64,000 nucleotides of DNA from Acinetobacter sp. XS-4 (GTDB lineage: Bacteria; Pseudomonadota; Gammaproteobacteria; Pseudomonadales; Moraxellaceae): the NCBI RefSeq assembly GCF_023920705.1, contig NZ_CP094657.1:3906001-3970000 (forward strand), read 5' to 3'. The translations under genes were made by a program, and so were the position numbers. This document shows positions 50,544-63,013 of this stretch, in pieces; positions within the stretch are counted from its first letter, which is position 1, and each line of letters begins with the position of its first letter. The notes beneath the pieces were generated by a model that saw only the letters and a program-made list of their open reading frames with translations, was not told the origin of the DNA and ran no database searches.

Positions 50544-50948
50544 TTAAAGTTTCGTTGGTTGATATTCTCCTGCAATTGCTGCTTTTAAAAAGTTCTGGAA
50601 TGTTGGACATTCCATATGATTTTCAGCAGGACATACCGCAGCATGTTCTAATCCTTGGCTGATAAAATGCAATCGCTTTGCCATGTGCTCTAGCTGTTCA
50701 GCTTTATCTTTTAGTTTTTGCCGATCAAGCTCAGGCTTACCATCTTGTCCAAACATTGTTACGATTTCATTTAAAGAAAAACCTGCGGCACGACCTAAAG
50801 CAATGAGTGCTAGTTGATCAAGCACCTGCTTACCATATTGCCGACGTAAACCTTGCCGCCCTATCGATTTAATTAATCCTTTCTCTTCATAAAAGCGTAG
50901 CGTAGCCGTTGTGACTTTTGCTCTTTTAGCGACTTCACCAATATCCAT
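50544..50948 (-). CDS. MerR-family regulator with C-X7-C motif
   Basis: This 134-residue regulator has a winged-helix DNA-binding domain (residues 1-70, DIGEVAKRAKVTTATLRFYEE) and a dimerisation helix (about 78-105). The C-terminal loop has C106 and C114 (CPAENHMEC), the C-X7-C spacing of CueR (CPGDDSADC), so a thiol- or metal-based signal is plausible. CueR's other features are less clear. It is divergent from a DUF2938/flavodoxin pair and faces an 81-bp spacer with a typical MerR promoter, which it probably controls. Confidence 0.85.
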   Translation of the reverse strand: MDIGEVAKRAKVTTATLRFYEEKGLIKSIGRQGLRRQYGKQVLDQLALIALGRAAGFSLNEIVTMFGQDGKPELDRQKLKDKAEQLEHMAKRLHFISQGLEHAAVCPAENHMECPTFQNFLKAAIAGEYQPTKL

Positions 50949-50957
50949 AACAGCCTC

Positions 50958-50988
50958 TTGACTTCAAGTGAACTTGAACTTGCACAAT
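50958..50988 (+). promoter_or_regulatory. MerR-type promoter with 19-bp spacer
   Basis: TTGACT (-35, 50958-50963) and CACAAT (-10, 50983-50988) are 19 bp apart, the over-long spacing that MerR proteins correct by untwisting DNA. Between them lies the inverted repeat TTCAAG-TGAA-CTTGAA. It reads toward the DUF2938 gene. Confidence 0.75.
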
Positions 50989-51029
50989 AAATTTATCACG
51001 TTTCAGACGTATAAAAGCAAGGTTTCAAA

Positions 51030-51515
51030 ATGAATCTCTCCACATTGTTCTTTCAGGCTTTATGTCTCGGTATTGGTGCAACAATTATTATGGATATCTG
51101 GCTGTTAATATTGAATATCTTTAAAATTCCGACCTTAAATTTCGCCTTTCTCGGCCGCTGGGTCGGTTGGATATTCCACGGAAAAATCATCCATCAATCT
51201 ATAGCTCAAAGCCCTCAAATTAAAGATGAATATTTATTAGGTTGGGTTGCTCATTATAGTGTTGGGCTGATCTTTGCATTGAGCTTTCTCTTCATTGTCG
51301 GCTCAACTTGGCTTAGCCATCCTCAGTTTTATCCAGCACTTCTGTTTGGTGTAGTCACCGTTCTTATTCCTTTTTTTATTATGCAACCTGCGATGGGTAG
51401 TGGCTTTGCTTCATCAAAAACACCTCACCCTTTTTTGAACTGCCTAAAAAGTTTGATGAACCATAGTGTTTTTGGTTGTGGCTTATATCTCACTGCAAAA
51501 CTATTTCAACTTTAA
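51030..51515 (+). CDS. DUF2938-family membrane protein
   Basis: This 161-residue hydrophobic protein has about four helices, matching the DUF2938 family (FLGRWVGWIFHGKIIH and an AxGSGFASSKTPHP motif). The family is uncharacterised. It is the first gene under the MerR-type promoter and is followed 18 bp later by a flavodoxin-like oxidoreductase, so the two are probably coexpressed under the same signal. Confidence 0.82.
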   Translation: MNLSTLFFQALCLGIGATIIMDIWLLILNIFKIPTLNFAFLGRWVGWIFHGKIIHQSIAQSPQIKDEYLLGWVAHYSVGLIFALSFLFIVGSTWLSHPQFYPALLFGVVTVLIPFFIMQPAMGSGFASSKTPHPFLNCLKSLMNHSVFGCGLYLTAKLFQL

Positions 51516-51533
51516 ATAAAGAGGAAACTACTC

Positions 51534-52100
51534 ATGAAAACCGTTGCCATTATTTACTATAGTCGCCAAGGCCACACCCAATTTATTGCTCAGCAAATTC
51601 AAACTGGCATCTTGAGCCGTAAAGATATTAAAGTAGATTTGCTAAATGCTGAACATCTTGTCGAAAACCCAGAAACACTAATTCAATATGATGGCTTAAT
51701 TTGGGGATCCCCTACTTATTTAGGTGGTGTATCTTCCAAGTTAAAACAACTCATGGATGCAACAGGTCCATTATGGAAAAAACAGAAATTTAAAGGAAAA
51801 CTGGCGGCTGGTTTTACCGTATCTTCCCTCCCTGCAGGTGATAAACAATCGACGCTCATTTCACTTTTTACCTTTTGTATGCAACACGGCATGTTATGGG
51901 TCGGCAACCCGATTATGCCTGAACAGCACCAAGGTATTCCTTATACTCAAGCAGCGAATCGTCTCGGTTCATGGTCAGGCTTAATGGCTCAGGCTGAACA
52001 TGGCAGTAATGCCGATAGGTTTGATGAAGGAGATATTAAAACTGCTCAACAATTTGGAGAAAATTTTGCATTGACCTTAAATACTTATAAAGGAATATAA
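51534..52100 (+). CDS. WrbA-like NAD(P)H:quinone oxidoreductase/flavodoxin
   Basis: This 188-residue flavodoxin-fold protein has the FMN phosphate loop YYSRQGHTQFIA (about residues 8-19) and GSPTYLGGVSSKLKQLMD (about 62-79), the WrbA/NQO-type signature. Such enzymes reduce quinones by two electrons. It is preceded by a GAGG Shine-Dalgarno and follows the DUF2938 gene. A broken DUF2798 gene follows 4 bp later. Confidence 0.86.
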   Translation: MKTVAIIYYSRQGHTQFIAQQIQTGILSRKDIKVDLLNAEHLVENPETLIQYDGLIWGSPTYLGGVSSKLKQLMDATGPLWKKQKFKGKLAAGFTVSSLPAGDKQSTLISLFTFCMQHGMLWVGNPIMPEQHQGIPYTQAANRLGSWSGLMAQAEHGSNADRFDEGDIKTAQQFGENFALTLNTYKGI

Positions 52101-52104
52101 GCCA

Positions 52105-52338
52105 ATGAAAGAACAGAAATTTTCATTCCTCTTAGTTTTGTCTGAAATGATGTCTTTTATCATTTCAGGTATTTGAACTTTTAAAGTAGTGGGACTAAAT
52201 CATCATTTTCTTTCATTGTGGGTATCGGCTTGGATTATTGCATGGCTGTTGGCTTTTCCAAGTGTATCGATTTCTGCTCCTATAGCCTAGAAACTTGTCG
52301 ACATTGTATTTAAGAAAGTTGAAGAAGTCCGTCTGTAA
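52105..52338 (+). pseudogene. DUF2798-family membrane protein, interrupted by two in-frame stops
   Basis: A frame from ATG at 52105 to TAA at 52338 would code for 77 residues resembling DUF2798 (…SEMMSFIISGI, GLNHHFLSLWVSAWIIAWLLAFPSVSI). It carries TGA at 52174-52176 and TAG at 52288-52290, so no full protein is made without suppression. The reading frame itself is otherwise continuous. Its neighbours are the MerR-controlled DUF2938 and flavodoxin genes, so it was probably the third gene of that operon. Confidence 0.75.
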
Positions 52339-52395
52339 GTTAAAGCGTACAAAACTTGCGGCGATTTGCGGATATTCATCTTCAGTATTTTTTCA

Positions 52396-52401
52396 TATTA
52401 T
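52396..52401 (+). promoter_or_regulatory. Putative -10 box of the small RNA
   Basis: TATTAT lies about 9 bp before the proposed RNA start, inside the palindrome TTTCATA-TTA-TATGAAA (52391-52407). I see no good -35. Confidence 0.35.
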
Positions 52402-52407
52402 ATGAAA

Positions 52408-52525
52408 CATAGAGAGACAGGATGTCTCATTGAAGAAGAATAAGAACGCAGGAAGCGGTAGTTGACAGGAGTTAGCTACATAAGCTGAATACGAAGGAAC
52501 CTCGACAGGATGTCGGGGTTCTTTC
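52408..52525 (+). ncRNA. Structured small RNA with four AGGA-loop hairpins
   Basis: This non-coding stretch folds into four hairpins: GAGAC-AGGAT-GTCTC (52414-52428), CGC-AGGAA-GCG (52447-52457), a 9-bp stem GTAGTTGAC-AGGA-GTTAGCTAC (52458-52479), and a terminator-like GAACC-t-CGAC-AGGAT-GTCG-g-GGTTC (52497-52521). Every loop shows AGGA, and three are closed by an AC/GU pair. I recall Acinetobacter carrying a multi-copy small-RNA family, described as C4-like, to which this may belong; that is from memory. The 5' end is estimated. Confidence 0.65.
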
Positions 52526-52526
52526 A
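52497..52526 (+). terminator. Terminator hairpin of the small RNA
   Basis: The stem GAACC-t-CGAC / GTCG-g-GGTTC closes an AGGAT loop. The U tract is weak (TTCTTTC). Confidence 0.6.
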
Positions 52527-52698
52527 TTTTAATTATACAAAATTCTCACTATTTGCTTGTGCTGAGCAACAGAACTTATATTGATCGATTAGTTACAGCT
52601 GAATACCATGATTTCATTTGAAATTTGATTATCGGTTTTGTATTTTGCTTACCTCATCTCTATCTAACAATTATTTTAAACCTGCTCAAATACAAATT

Positions 52699-53226
52699 TT
52701 GAGTCTCAAATTTTTCGTAATTGCTTTAATGACAATAATGACGGGGTGTACCAGCTTAGGCCCGAATAGTGGTTCATTTTCATGGCGTTCAAATAAGCTC
52801 TCGTCTGGCCTACAAAAAGCTTATTCTGTTCCGCAAAGCACAGCGAATCGGTTATCTCCAATTATTATTCAAAGTGCTGACCAATATAATGTGCCGCCTC
52901 TTTTACTTGCCGCGATCATAAGACAAGAATCAAGTTACAATACTAATGCTCTCTCGCCTACGGGTGCAGTAGGTTTAACTCAAATTATTCCCAGCTATTG
53001 GCAACAAACTTGTGCTGGTAATTTGTATGATGAATCTACAAATATTCAATGTGGCGCATATATTTTAAATCATTACTATCAATCAGCAGATAGTTGGTTT
53101 AAGGCTACGGCTTATTATAATGTTGGCCCAACTGGATATGAGCGAAGCTTCTGGACACGGCACAAAGCTAAAAAATATGCTCGATCTGTTAAACATCATC
53201 AAAAAGCTTTAAAAAGTGCTTTATAA
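52699..53226 (+). CDS. Lytic transglycosylase lipoprotein (SLT domain)
   Basis: This secreted peptidoglycan lytic transglycosylase has the SLT motif IIRQESSYNTNALSPTGAVG with the catalytic glutamate in RQES, plus AYNVGP-type YYNVGPTGY near the end. A start at TTG 52699 gives MSLKFFVIALMTIMTGC, a clean lipoprotein signal. An in-frame TTG at 52618 would add 27 residues. Neither has a convincing Shine-Dalgarno, so the start is uncertain. Confidence 0.82.
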   Translation: MSLKFFVIALMTIMTGCTSLGPNSGSFSWRSNKLSSGLQKAYSVPQSTANRLSPIIIQSADQYNVPPLLLAAIIRQESSYNTNALSPTGAVGLTQIIPSYWQQTCAGNLYDESTNIQCGAYILNHYYQSADSWFKATAYYNVGPTGYERSFWTRHKAKKYARSVKHHQKALKSAL

Positions 53227-53238
53227 ATAAGCTTAAAT

Positions 53239-53266
53239 AAAAGCCCATCAATAGATGGGCTTTTTT
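53239..53266. terminator. Bidirectional terminator
   Basis: AAAAGCCCATC-AATA-GATGGGCTTTT with a T run lies between the transglycosylase gene and the convergent cysK. Confidence 0.92.
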
Positions 53267-53278
53267 ATGCGGTTAATT

Positions 53279-54277
53279 TTATTCGTCAAATAAACCGTCA
53301 AACAGAACAGAAGATAAATAACGCTCTCCACTGTCTGGAAGAATAACAACAATCGTTTTACCAGCATTTTCAGGGCGTTCTGCAACCTTAGCTGCCGCAG
53401 CCAAAGCTGCTCCACTTGAAATACCCACTAAAATACCTTCTTGGGTTGCACAGTTTCTTGCACACTGAATTGCTTCTTCGCTAGTCACTGGTAAGACTTC
53501 ATCAACAAGATCTAAATCAAGATTCTTTGGAATAAAGTTCGCACCAATTCCCTGAATTTTATGTGGTGCAGGTGTAATGTTCTCCCCATTTCTAGTTTGA
53601 GTAATAATTGGAGACTCAGCAGGTTCAACGGCTACAGAATACAAAGGTTTATTTTGAATTTGTTCGAAATAACGAGAAATACCAGTAATTGTGCCGCCAG
53701 TACCTACACCCGCAACCAAAATATCGACTTGCCCATCTGTTGCTTGCCAAATTTCAGGACCAGTTGTATCCACATGAATTTGTGGATTCGCTGGGTTTTC
53801 AAATTGCTGAGGCAGAAAATAAACATCTGGCTGTTCAGCTGCTAACCGTACAGCCTCATCAACCGCACCTTTCATCCCTTTCGCAGGTTCAGTTAAAACC
53901 AAATTGGCACCGAGTGCTTTTAATACTTTTCTACGTTCAAGACTCATGCTTGCTGGCATAGTTAAAGTAATTGGATAACCCTTAGCAGCTGCAACAAAAG
54001 CTAGTGCAATCCCCGTGTTACCACTGGTTGGTTCAACAATTTGCATGCCTTCTTTTAATACGCCGCGCTTTTCTGCATCTGCAATTAGTGCCGCTCCAAT
54101 ACGACATTTCACAGAGAATGCAGGGTTACGGCTTTCCACTTTTGCTAATACGGTTGCACCGGTTTTAATCAAACGGTTAATGCGAACTAAAGGAGTATTA
54201 CCAATAGCTTCTGCATTATTTGAATAAACTGCGATCCCTAAATTATTGGGTGTTGGAAATTGCTGATCAGTAGACAT
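53279..54277 (-). CDS. cysK: Cysteine synthase A
   Basis: CysK makes cysteine from O-acetylserine and sulfide. This 332-residue PLP enzyme has the substrate loop [13 protein letters not shown] near residue 83 and the glycine-rich cofactor loop [10 protein letters not shown] near 191. The PLP lysine is expected in [14 protein letters not shown] (about K54, SVKCR). The PTSGNTG context and SSGAA near the C-terminus support CysK over CysM. A palindrome overlaps its likely promoter. Confidence 0.93.
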   Translation of the reverse strand: MSTDQQFPTPNNLGIAVYSNNAEAIGNTPLVRINRLIKTGATVLAKVESRNPAFSVKCRIGAALIADAEKRGVLKEGMQIVEPTSGNTGIALAFVAAAKGYPITLTMPASMSLERRKVLKALGANLVLTEPAKGMKGAVDEAVRLAAEQPDVYFLPQQFENPANPQIHVDTTGPEIWQATDGQVDILVAGVGTGGTITGISRYFEQIQNKPLYSVAVEPAESPIITQTRNGENITPAPHKIQGIGANFIPKNLDLDLVDEVLPVTSEEAIQCARNCATQEGILVGISSGAALAAAAKVAERPENAGKTIVVILPDSGERYLSSVLFDGLFDE

Positions 54278-54299
54278 GTTATATCCTTATTAGATTTGG

Positions 54300-54316
54300 A
54301 ATGATTCTGAATCATT
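54300..54316. promoter_or_regulatory. Palindrome upstream of cysK
   Basis: AATGATT-CTG-AATCATT, perfect 7-bp arms, lies 22 bp before the cysK start. It overlaps a TATAAT on the minus strand, a good place for a repressor. Confidence 0.4.
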
Positions 54317-54570
54317 ATAAGCTTCTATAATAAACAGGAAAGTAGAAAAGCTAAGTAATACCTAAATTCTCAAATGAACAGTGTCTCTTGTCATAGATTT
54401 CTTTTAATAAATAAAAATTAAAAAATTATTTTAAAAAACAAATTATTAGATTAAATAAGTTTATTTATCTATCCATATCATGCATTAAAAATAAGAGAAC
54501 GTCAGGCTAATATCGCACATCGTCTGGTCATAAATTAAAGCTAATGTTTTTCAAAATTTTATATCGTGAG

Positions 54571-55113
54571 TTACCAAAGTTCACCCTCTCTCCAATCAGC
54601 ACAAATAGTATCTTCTTCTAAATTATACGTTAGTCGCTCTTTTAGCTTAGTGGTCAATGGAAATAGCATAATTTGATAATCATCTGTTAGATAAGTGGAA
54701 ACATCTTGTTTGATGTATAAATATCCCAACCACGAAATCCAATCTAATTTTTCATAAAATGCTTCATCTTCGGGCTGTAATGCCGCGAGTTCGTAACCTA
54801 AAGTACTTAAAAGATTAGTTAAATATCTTAATAATTGCGATGCGAGCCCTTTCCCGCGCATCTTGTAGTCGGTAGTCACATATTCTATATAAGCAGTTTT
54901 TACAATGACATCATCTTTTAAGGTGAAAATTCGATCTGTCCATAAAGCATGTGACACAATAGTATTGTCCAATATACCTATTATATGTACAGCAGTTTGC
55001 ATGAAGGTATATTGACTCCAAGGATCTTCATCAAAAGCAGCAAAACACAGCTCAGCAATTTGTTGCCGTTGTTGCTTATCTAGGTCATGAGCCGCGATGA
55101 TTTTAAACTGCAT
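54571..55113 (-). CDS. GNAT acetyltransferase resembling AAC(2')-I
   Basis: This 180-residue GNAT protein has the acetyl-CoA pyrophosphate loop in MRGKGLASQLLRYL (about residues 84-97; consensus Q/RxxGxG/A). Its C-terminus CADWREGELW closely resembles the conserved CDWR-x-GD-VW end of mycobacterial AAC(2')-I aminoglycoside acetyltransferases. The mid-region YIEYVTTDYKMRGKGLA also fits. Whether it acetylates aminoglycosides is unknown. It is a single gene between cysK and the rRNA operon. Confidence 0.75.
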   Translation of the reverse strand: MQFKIIAAHDLDKQQRQQIAELCFAAFDEDPWSQYTFMQTAVHIIGILDNTIVSHALWTDRIFTLKDDVIVKTAYIEYVTTDYKMRGKGLASQLLRYLTNLLSTLGYELAALQPEDEAFYEKLDWISWLGYLYIKQDVSTYLTDDYQIMLFPLTTKLKERLTYNLEEDTICADWREGELW

Positions 55114-55213
55114 AAGCAGAAACTCTATTTTAATTGTTTAAATCATAAGCAAAGATTGAAATAATATGAAGTTTTTTAGTTAAAACTCTTCAATTTCATT
55201 AATTTCCGCGCAC

Positions 55214-55250
55214 AAAAAAACACCCCCAACGATTAAGTAGGGGGTGTTTA
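55214..55250 (-). terminator. Terminator of the rRNA operon
   Basis: AAACACCCCC/GGGGGTGTTT lies 10 bp past the 5S gene, with a U tract on the minus strand. Confidence 0.92.
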
Positions 55251-55259
55251 GAATAATGA

Positions 55260-55373
55260 GCTGGCGATGACTTACTCTCACATGGGAAACCCCACACTAC
55301 CATCAGCGCTAAGAGGTTTCACTTCTGAGTTCGGGAAGGGATCAGGTGGTTCACTCTTGCTATGGTCGCCAGC
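55260..55373 (-). rRNA. rrf: 5S ribosomal RNA
   Basis: The 114-bp gene has complementary ends (GCTGGCGA…TCGCCAGC) and the central CCGAACTCAGAAGTGAAA segment typical of 5S. It is the last gene of the operon. Confidence 0.95.
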
Positions 55374-55555
55374 ACAACTGGTATGGATACTTGCATTGGT
55401 CTTAATGTGCCGATGCGTTTTCCAAAACTTTACAGATGGGCTGATTGAATCTTACTTTATTTGTTCATTTTAGCTAAGCATATAACTAAATCAAGTTGCT
55501 TTGTACATTAATGAATCGATTGATGCTTTATATACAACTGCTTGGGTGTTGTATA

Positions 55556-58447
<2,892 letters not shown>

Positions 58448-58796
58448 ACAACCCCAAACAGTCGTCAACACCTACAAGTGAGTGTTGTCCGTGCGATTCT
58501 TCATCGCTACTATCTGTTGCCTGTGTACTTAAACACTGTACAGCTTCAATCTAATTCATATACCAAAACGCTTGATTCAGTTAATTTGCTAGTTCTCAAT
58601 TCATTTAGATCAATTGCTTAATCTAAACTCTTGAGTGAACAATTTATTTCAGACTCAATTTTGCCAATCTGTTAATGAATAAACACGCCTTCGTCAGGTC
58701 ATGCTTAATACCGTGATACTTAAATCACAGAAGTTAATAAACTAAGATCTAAATCTCTATTTACTAATTTCTGTAATCCGAACTTCTCTTAAGTTC

Positions 58797-58872
58797 TGGT
58801 GGAGACTAGGAGAGTCGAACTCCTGACCTCCTGCGTGCAAAGCAGGCGCTCTACCAACTAAGCTAAGTCCCC
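58797..58872 (-). tRNA. tRNA-Ala (TGC)
   Basis: This is a 76-bp minus-strand tRNA with encoded CCA, anticodon TGC, GGGGACT/AGTCTCC acceptor arms and a GTTCGAC T-loop. It sits in the 16S-23S spacer. Confidence 0.95.
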
Positions 58873-58928
58873 AGCTTACATCATCAGTTCTGTATCTTCT
58901 TTTCTATAACTTCAACCAGTCAAAGTCA

Positions 58929-59005
<77 letters not shown>

Positions 59006-59064
59006 TCAGATACATCTATGAAGAACAACTTGTTGTGGATTCTTACCAATCGTCAATCTTTCGT

Positions 59065-60604
<1,540 letters not shown>

Positions 60605-60814
60605 AATCATTTTGCACCTTATTAAAGACAAGGTGCCAATTCTGGCTCATCAATTTTCTGACTTAAATTTCGCTCAAATAAACTTCGAGTAATTTAAACC
60701 AATCAATCAATGATAATATTTCGATCAATCAATCAGTAAAAATCCACACAAGTTGTTCTTCATAATTTCTTAATGATCTTCTTCCTGGTTCGTCACCAGC
60801 AAGCTAGGTCGGCT

Positions 60815-60842
60815 ATATTACTCTCAATCTCTTAAAAGTCAA
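60815..60842 (-). promoter_or_regulatory. rrn promoter proximal to 16S
   Basis: Minus strand: TTGACT (-35, 60842-60837), 16 bp, TAATAT (-10, 60820-60815), then a G/C-rich discriminator (AGCCGACC). Such discriminators are typical of stringently controlled rRNA promoters. Confidence 0.8.
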
Positions 60843-60977
60843 CAGGTAATTTCGATATTTTTAAAACTTATTCTCAAAACCAACTTCTCTTCAAATTCAC
60901 TACCTAAAGTAATCAACTTAATTCCAAGTAACTGTTTTTCAACAAGTTCTTATCTGCATCACCGCCGATGGATGTGC

Positions 60978-61005
60978 ATTATAGACCATTAAATTTCATT
61001 GGCAA
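60978..61005 (-). promoter_or_regulatory. rrn promoter distal to 16S
   Basis: Minus strand: TTGCCA (-35, 61005-61000), 16 bp, consensus TATAAT (-10, 60983-60978), 163 bp upstream of the second promoter. Confidence 0.8.
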
Positions 61006-61096
61006 GCGAAAATTAGAAACTTATGACTTGAGCGTTCACTTTTAAACCAACAACAAATATAACCTATTGTTTTATATATCTAATTATTTTAATTAT

Positions 61097-61693
61097 TTAT
61101 TTTTGACCTAAATAAGCCAAGATCATGCTCGACAATTCGCGCTTAAGTTGTTGTTCTGATATAAGAAAATTGTTCTGACTCACATATCGCATCATCGTAA
61201 AAAGCGTACTATTAATAATTACAAAGGATTTATGCTTCACCTGTTCGAAGTCCCACTGATGAGGATTTCTACTAAATGTATATAGCCCTACTTCAAAAAA
61301 ATGCTTTTCTAAAATCTGAGCAGCTTGCGAATGGCTATAGTTATGCCAATGTTTCAGTACTTCTATAAAAAATCCATGATCGGCTTTTAATGCATTAAAC
61401 CCTAGCTCTATCGCCAAGGGGATGAGCAGGTCTAAAGGAATATTTCCTTGCTGCACAACCAGCTCTTTAAGTTGATGTCCTAATAGCTCGCTTTTACGGC
61501 GTAATAGTTCTTCTATGATTTGATCTTTATTCTCAAAGTATTGGTAAATCGAACCTACACTTACTCCAGATTTCTCTGCAATTTTAGGAGTTGTGGTATG
61601 TAGTAACCCATATTGAGCAATACAGTGTTGTGTCGCCTCTAAAATATGGTCAACAATAATTTTTGAACGCTGTTGCTGTGGGGCTTTTCTCAT
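61097..61693 (-). CDS. TetR/AcrR-family regulator
   Basis: This 198-residue one-domain-plus-ligand-pocket repressor has a TetR helix-turn-helix at about residues 16-64 (HILEATQHCIAQYGLLHTTTPKIAEK and SVGSIYQYFENKDQII, split). It is divergent from an MpaB-type oxygenase across an 88-bp spacer with repeated AATGCGAAT, so it probably regulates both. The ligand is unknown. Confidence 0.87.
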   Translation of the reverse strand: MRKAPQQQRSKIIVDHILEATQHCIAQYGLLHTTTPKIAEKSGVSVGSIYQYFENKDQIIEELLRRKSELLGHQLKELVVQQGNIPLDLLIPLAIELGFNALKADHGFFIEVLKHWHNYSHSQAAQILEKHFFEVGLYTFSRNPHQWDFEQVKHKSFVIINSTLFTMMRYVSQNNFLISEQQLKRELSSMILAYLGQK

Positions 61694-61702
61694 CGGTTGT
61701 TT

Positions 61703-61730
61703 ATTCGTTAAATGCGAATTGAATGCGAAT
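61703..61730. promoter_or_regulatory. Phased AATGCGAAT operator in the tetR-mpaB spacer
   Basis: AATGCGAAT occurs at 61711-61719 and 61722-61730 (11 bp apart); ATTCG at 61703-61707 forms an inverted pair with the first. It lies 10-37 bp before the TetR start. Confidence 0.55.
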
Positions 61731-61781
61731 AATTATTCATATTAGCCTATTTATTATTCAGTTCAATAAGTAAGTAACGAT

Positions 61782-62996
61782 ATGCAAACGATTAGCCCAA
61801 CTCGACTTGCTTCTTTTAATGACATGCAAGACAGTAATTTCTTTACGCAGTTTTTAAATGTCTGTTGCGAAAAACCAGCTCAACCAAACTATACAGAATA
61901 TGTATCTTTACAACGTGCTCTTTGTGAAGGGGATATTGAAATGGATAAGGTGATTGATTGGGTTATGCAAGATCCCAAAGGTCACCGAATGATTTTCGAG
62001 AAAATATTATTTCAAGGCCGCGATGACCTATCTGAGCCAATACCTACTGATTTGGAAAATTTCTTTAATTACATTGAACAGAAGCCCGAATGGTTAGACC
62101 AGTACCAAATTGATGAGGCTATTAAATTTACTCATCGTTTAGGAATAAATAATGGTTTTATTCTTAGAGATTTATCGTTAATGGCAGGATATTTATATCC
62201 TGGATTTAATCAGCCCCTAATTTTAACAGGTGCATTGAAGAAACAAGCGGGTACTCGTTTAGCAGAAACTACAAAATGGTGGGTTGATATTACTGAACCT
62301 CAGGGGCTTTCTCGTTTAAGCTCAGGTTTCACGTCAACGATTTATGTTCGTTTTATTCATGCACTTGTTCGTCGACAATTAAAAAAGTCTGATCGTTGGG
62401 ATAGTGAAATTTGGGGAATTCCACTTAATCAATTTGATTTAGCAATGACTAATTTAGCTTTTAGCAGTGTAGTTTTACTTGGTATTAGAGCTTTAGGTGT
62501 ATGGCCAACGAAACAAGAAGCTAAGACTTTTTTACATTTTTGGCGCTATGTTGGCTGGTTGATGGGTATTGATGAAAAATGGCTTATTCAATCTGAAACT
62601 GAAGGTTGGCGGTTACTTTACTGGATGCAGTTTGCTCACCCTCGCTCTGATCATAGCAGTGTTGAATTAGGATCGAGCTTATCTAAAGAGCCTTTTGAGA
62701 GAAAATATCTGCATTTACGCTCTTTGCAGCAGAAACTTGCTTACCGACAACATTTAGAACTTACCCAGTTTTTTATTGGTAAGAAAAGAATGAAACTACT
62801 CGGATTGCCTCAGCAGTCTGCTTCATGGTTTGCTTATTATCTAATTATGCGTAATTCACTACTTTATAGTGGCGCAAAGCTTTCACCAAAAGTTGAAAAG
62901 TTTTTATCCAAATCAGGTCGCAATATACAAAAGCTTGGCTTAACGCTTTATCAGAATCAAGGTAAGGCAAAAACCTTAGCAAGTATGCATCAATAA
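61782..62996 (+). CDS. Oxygenase MpaB family protein (DUF2236)
   Basis: This is a 404-residue protein of the DUF2236/MpaB oxygenase family, which includes fungal MpaB and is related to haem-containing latex-clearing Lcp proteins. The segments FTSTIYVRFIHALVRRQL (about residues 187-204) and HFWRYVGWLMGIDE (about 247-260) are the family's histidine-containing core. It is controlled by the divergent TetR gene and ends at a terminator. The substrate is unknown, though a lipophilic chain is a fair guess from the family. Confidence 0.85.
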   Translation: MQTISPTRLASFNDMQDSNFFTQFLNVCCEKPAQPNYTEYVSLQRALCEGDIEMDKVIDWVMQDPKGHRMIFEKILFQGRDDLSEPIPTDLENFFNYIEQKPEWLDQYQIDEAIKFTHRLGINNGFILRDLSLMAGYLYPGFNQPLILTGALKKQAGTRLAETTKWWVDITEPQGLSRLSSGFTSTIYVRFIHALVRRQLKKSDRWDSEIWGIPLNQFDLAMTNLAFSSVVLLGIRALGVWPTKQEAKTFLHFWRYVGWLMGIDEKWLIQSETEGWRLLYWMQFAHPRSDHSSVELGSSLSKEPFERKYLHLRSLQQKLAYRQHLELTQFFIGKKRMKLLGLPQQSASWFAYYLIMRNSLLYSGAKLSPKVEKFLSKSGRNIQKLGLTLYQNQGKAKTLASMHQ

Positions 62997-63013
62997 TTTT
63001 TAAAACCTAAAAA

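Larger units (their letters stand above)
60605..61096 (-). promoter_or_regulatory. rRNA operon leader and promoter region
   Basis: This 492-bp noncoding stretch between the TetR gene and 16S holds two tandem promoters (see next entries) and the leader RNA. I see no gene in it. Confidence 0.8.

Noticed and set aside
52105..52338. Programmed stop read-through or selenocysteine in the DUF2798 frame
   Set aside because: There are two different stop codons (TGA and TAG) and no SECIS-like hairpin just after the TGA. Decay is simpler.
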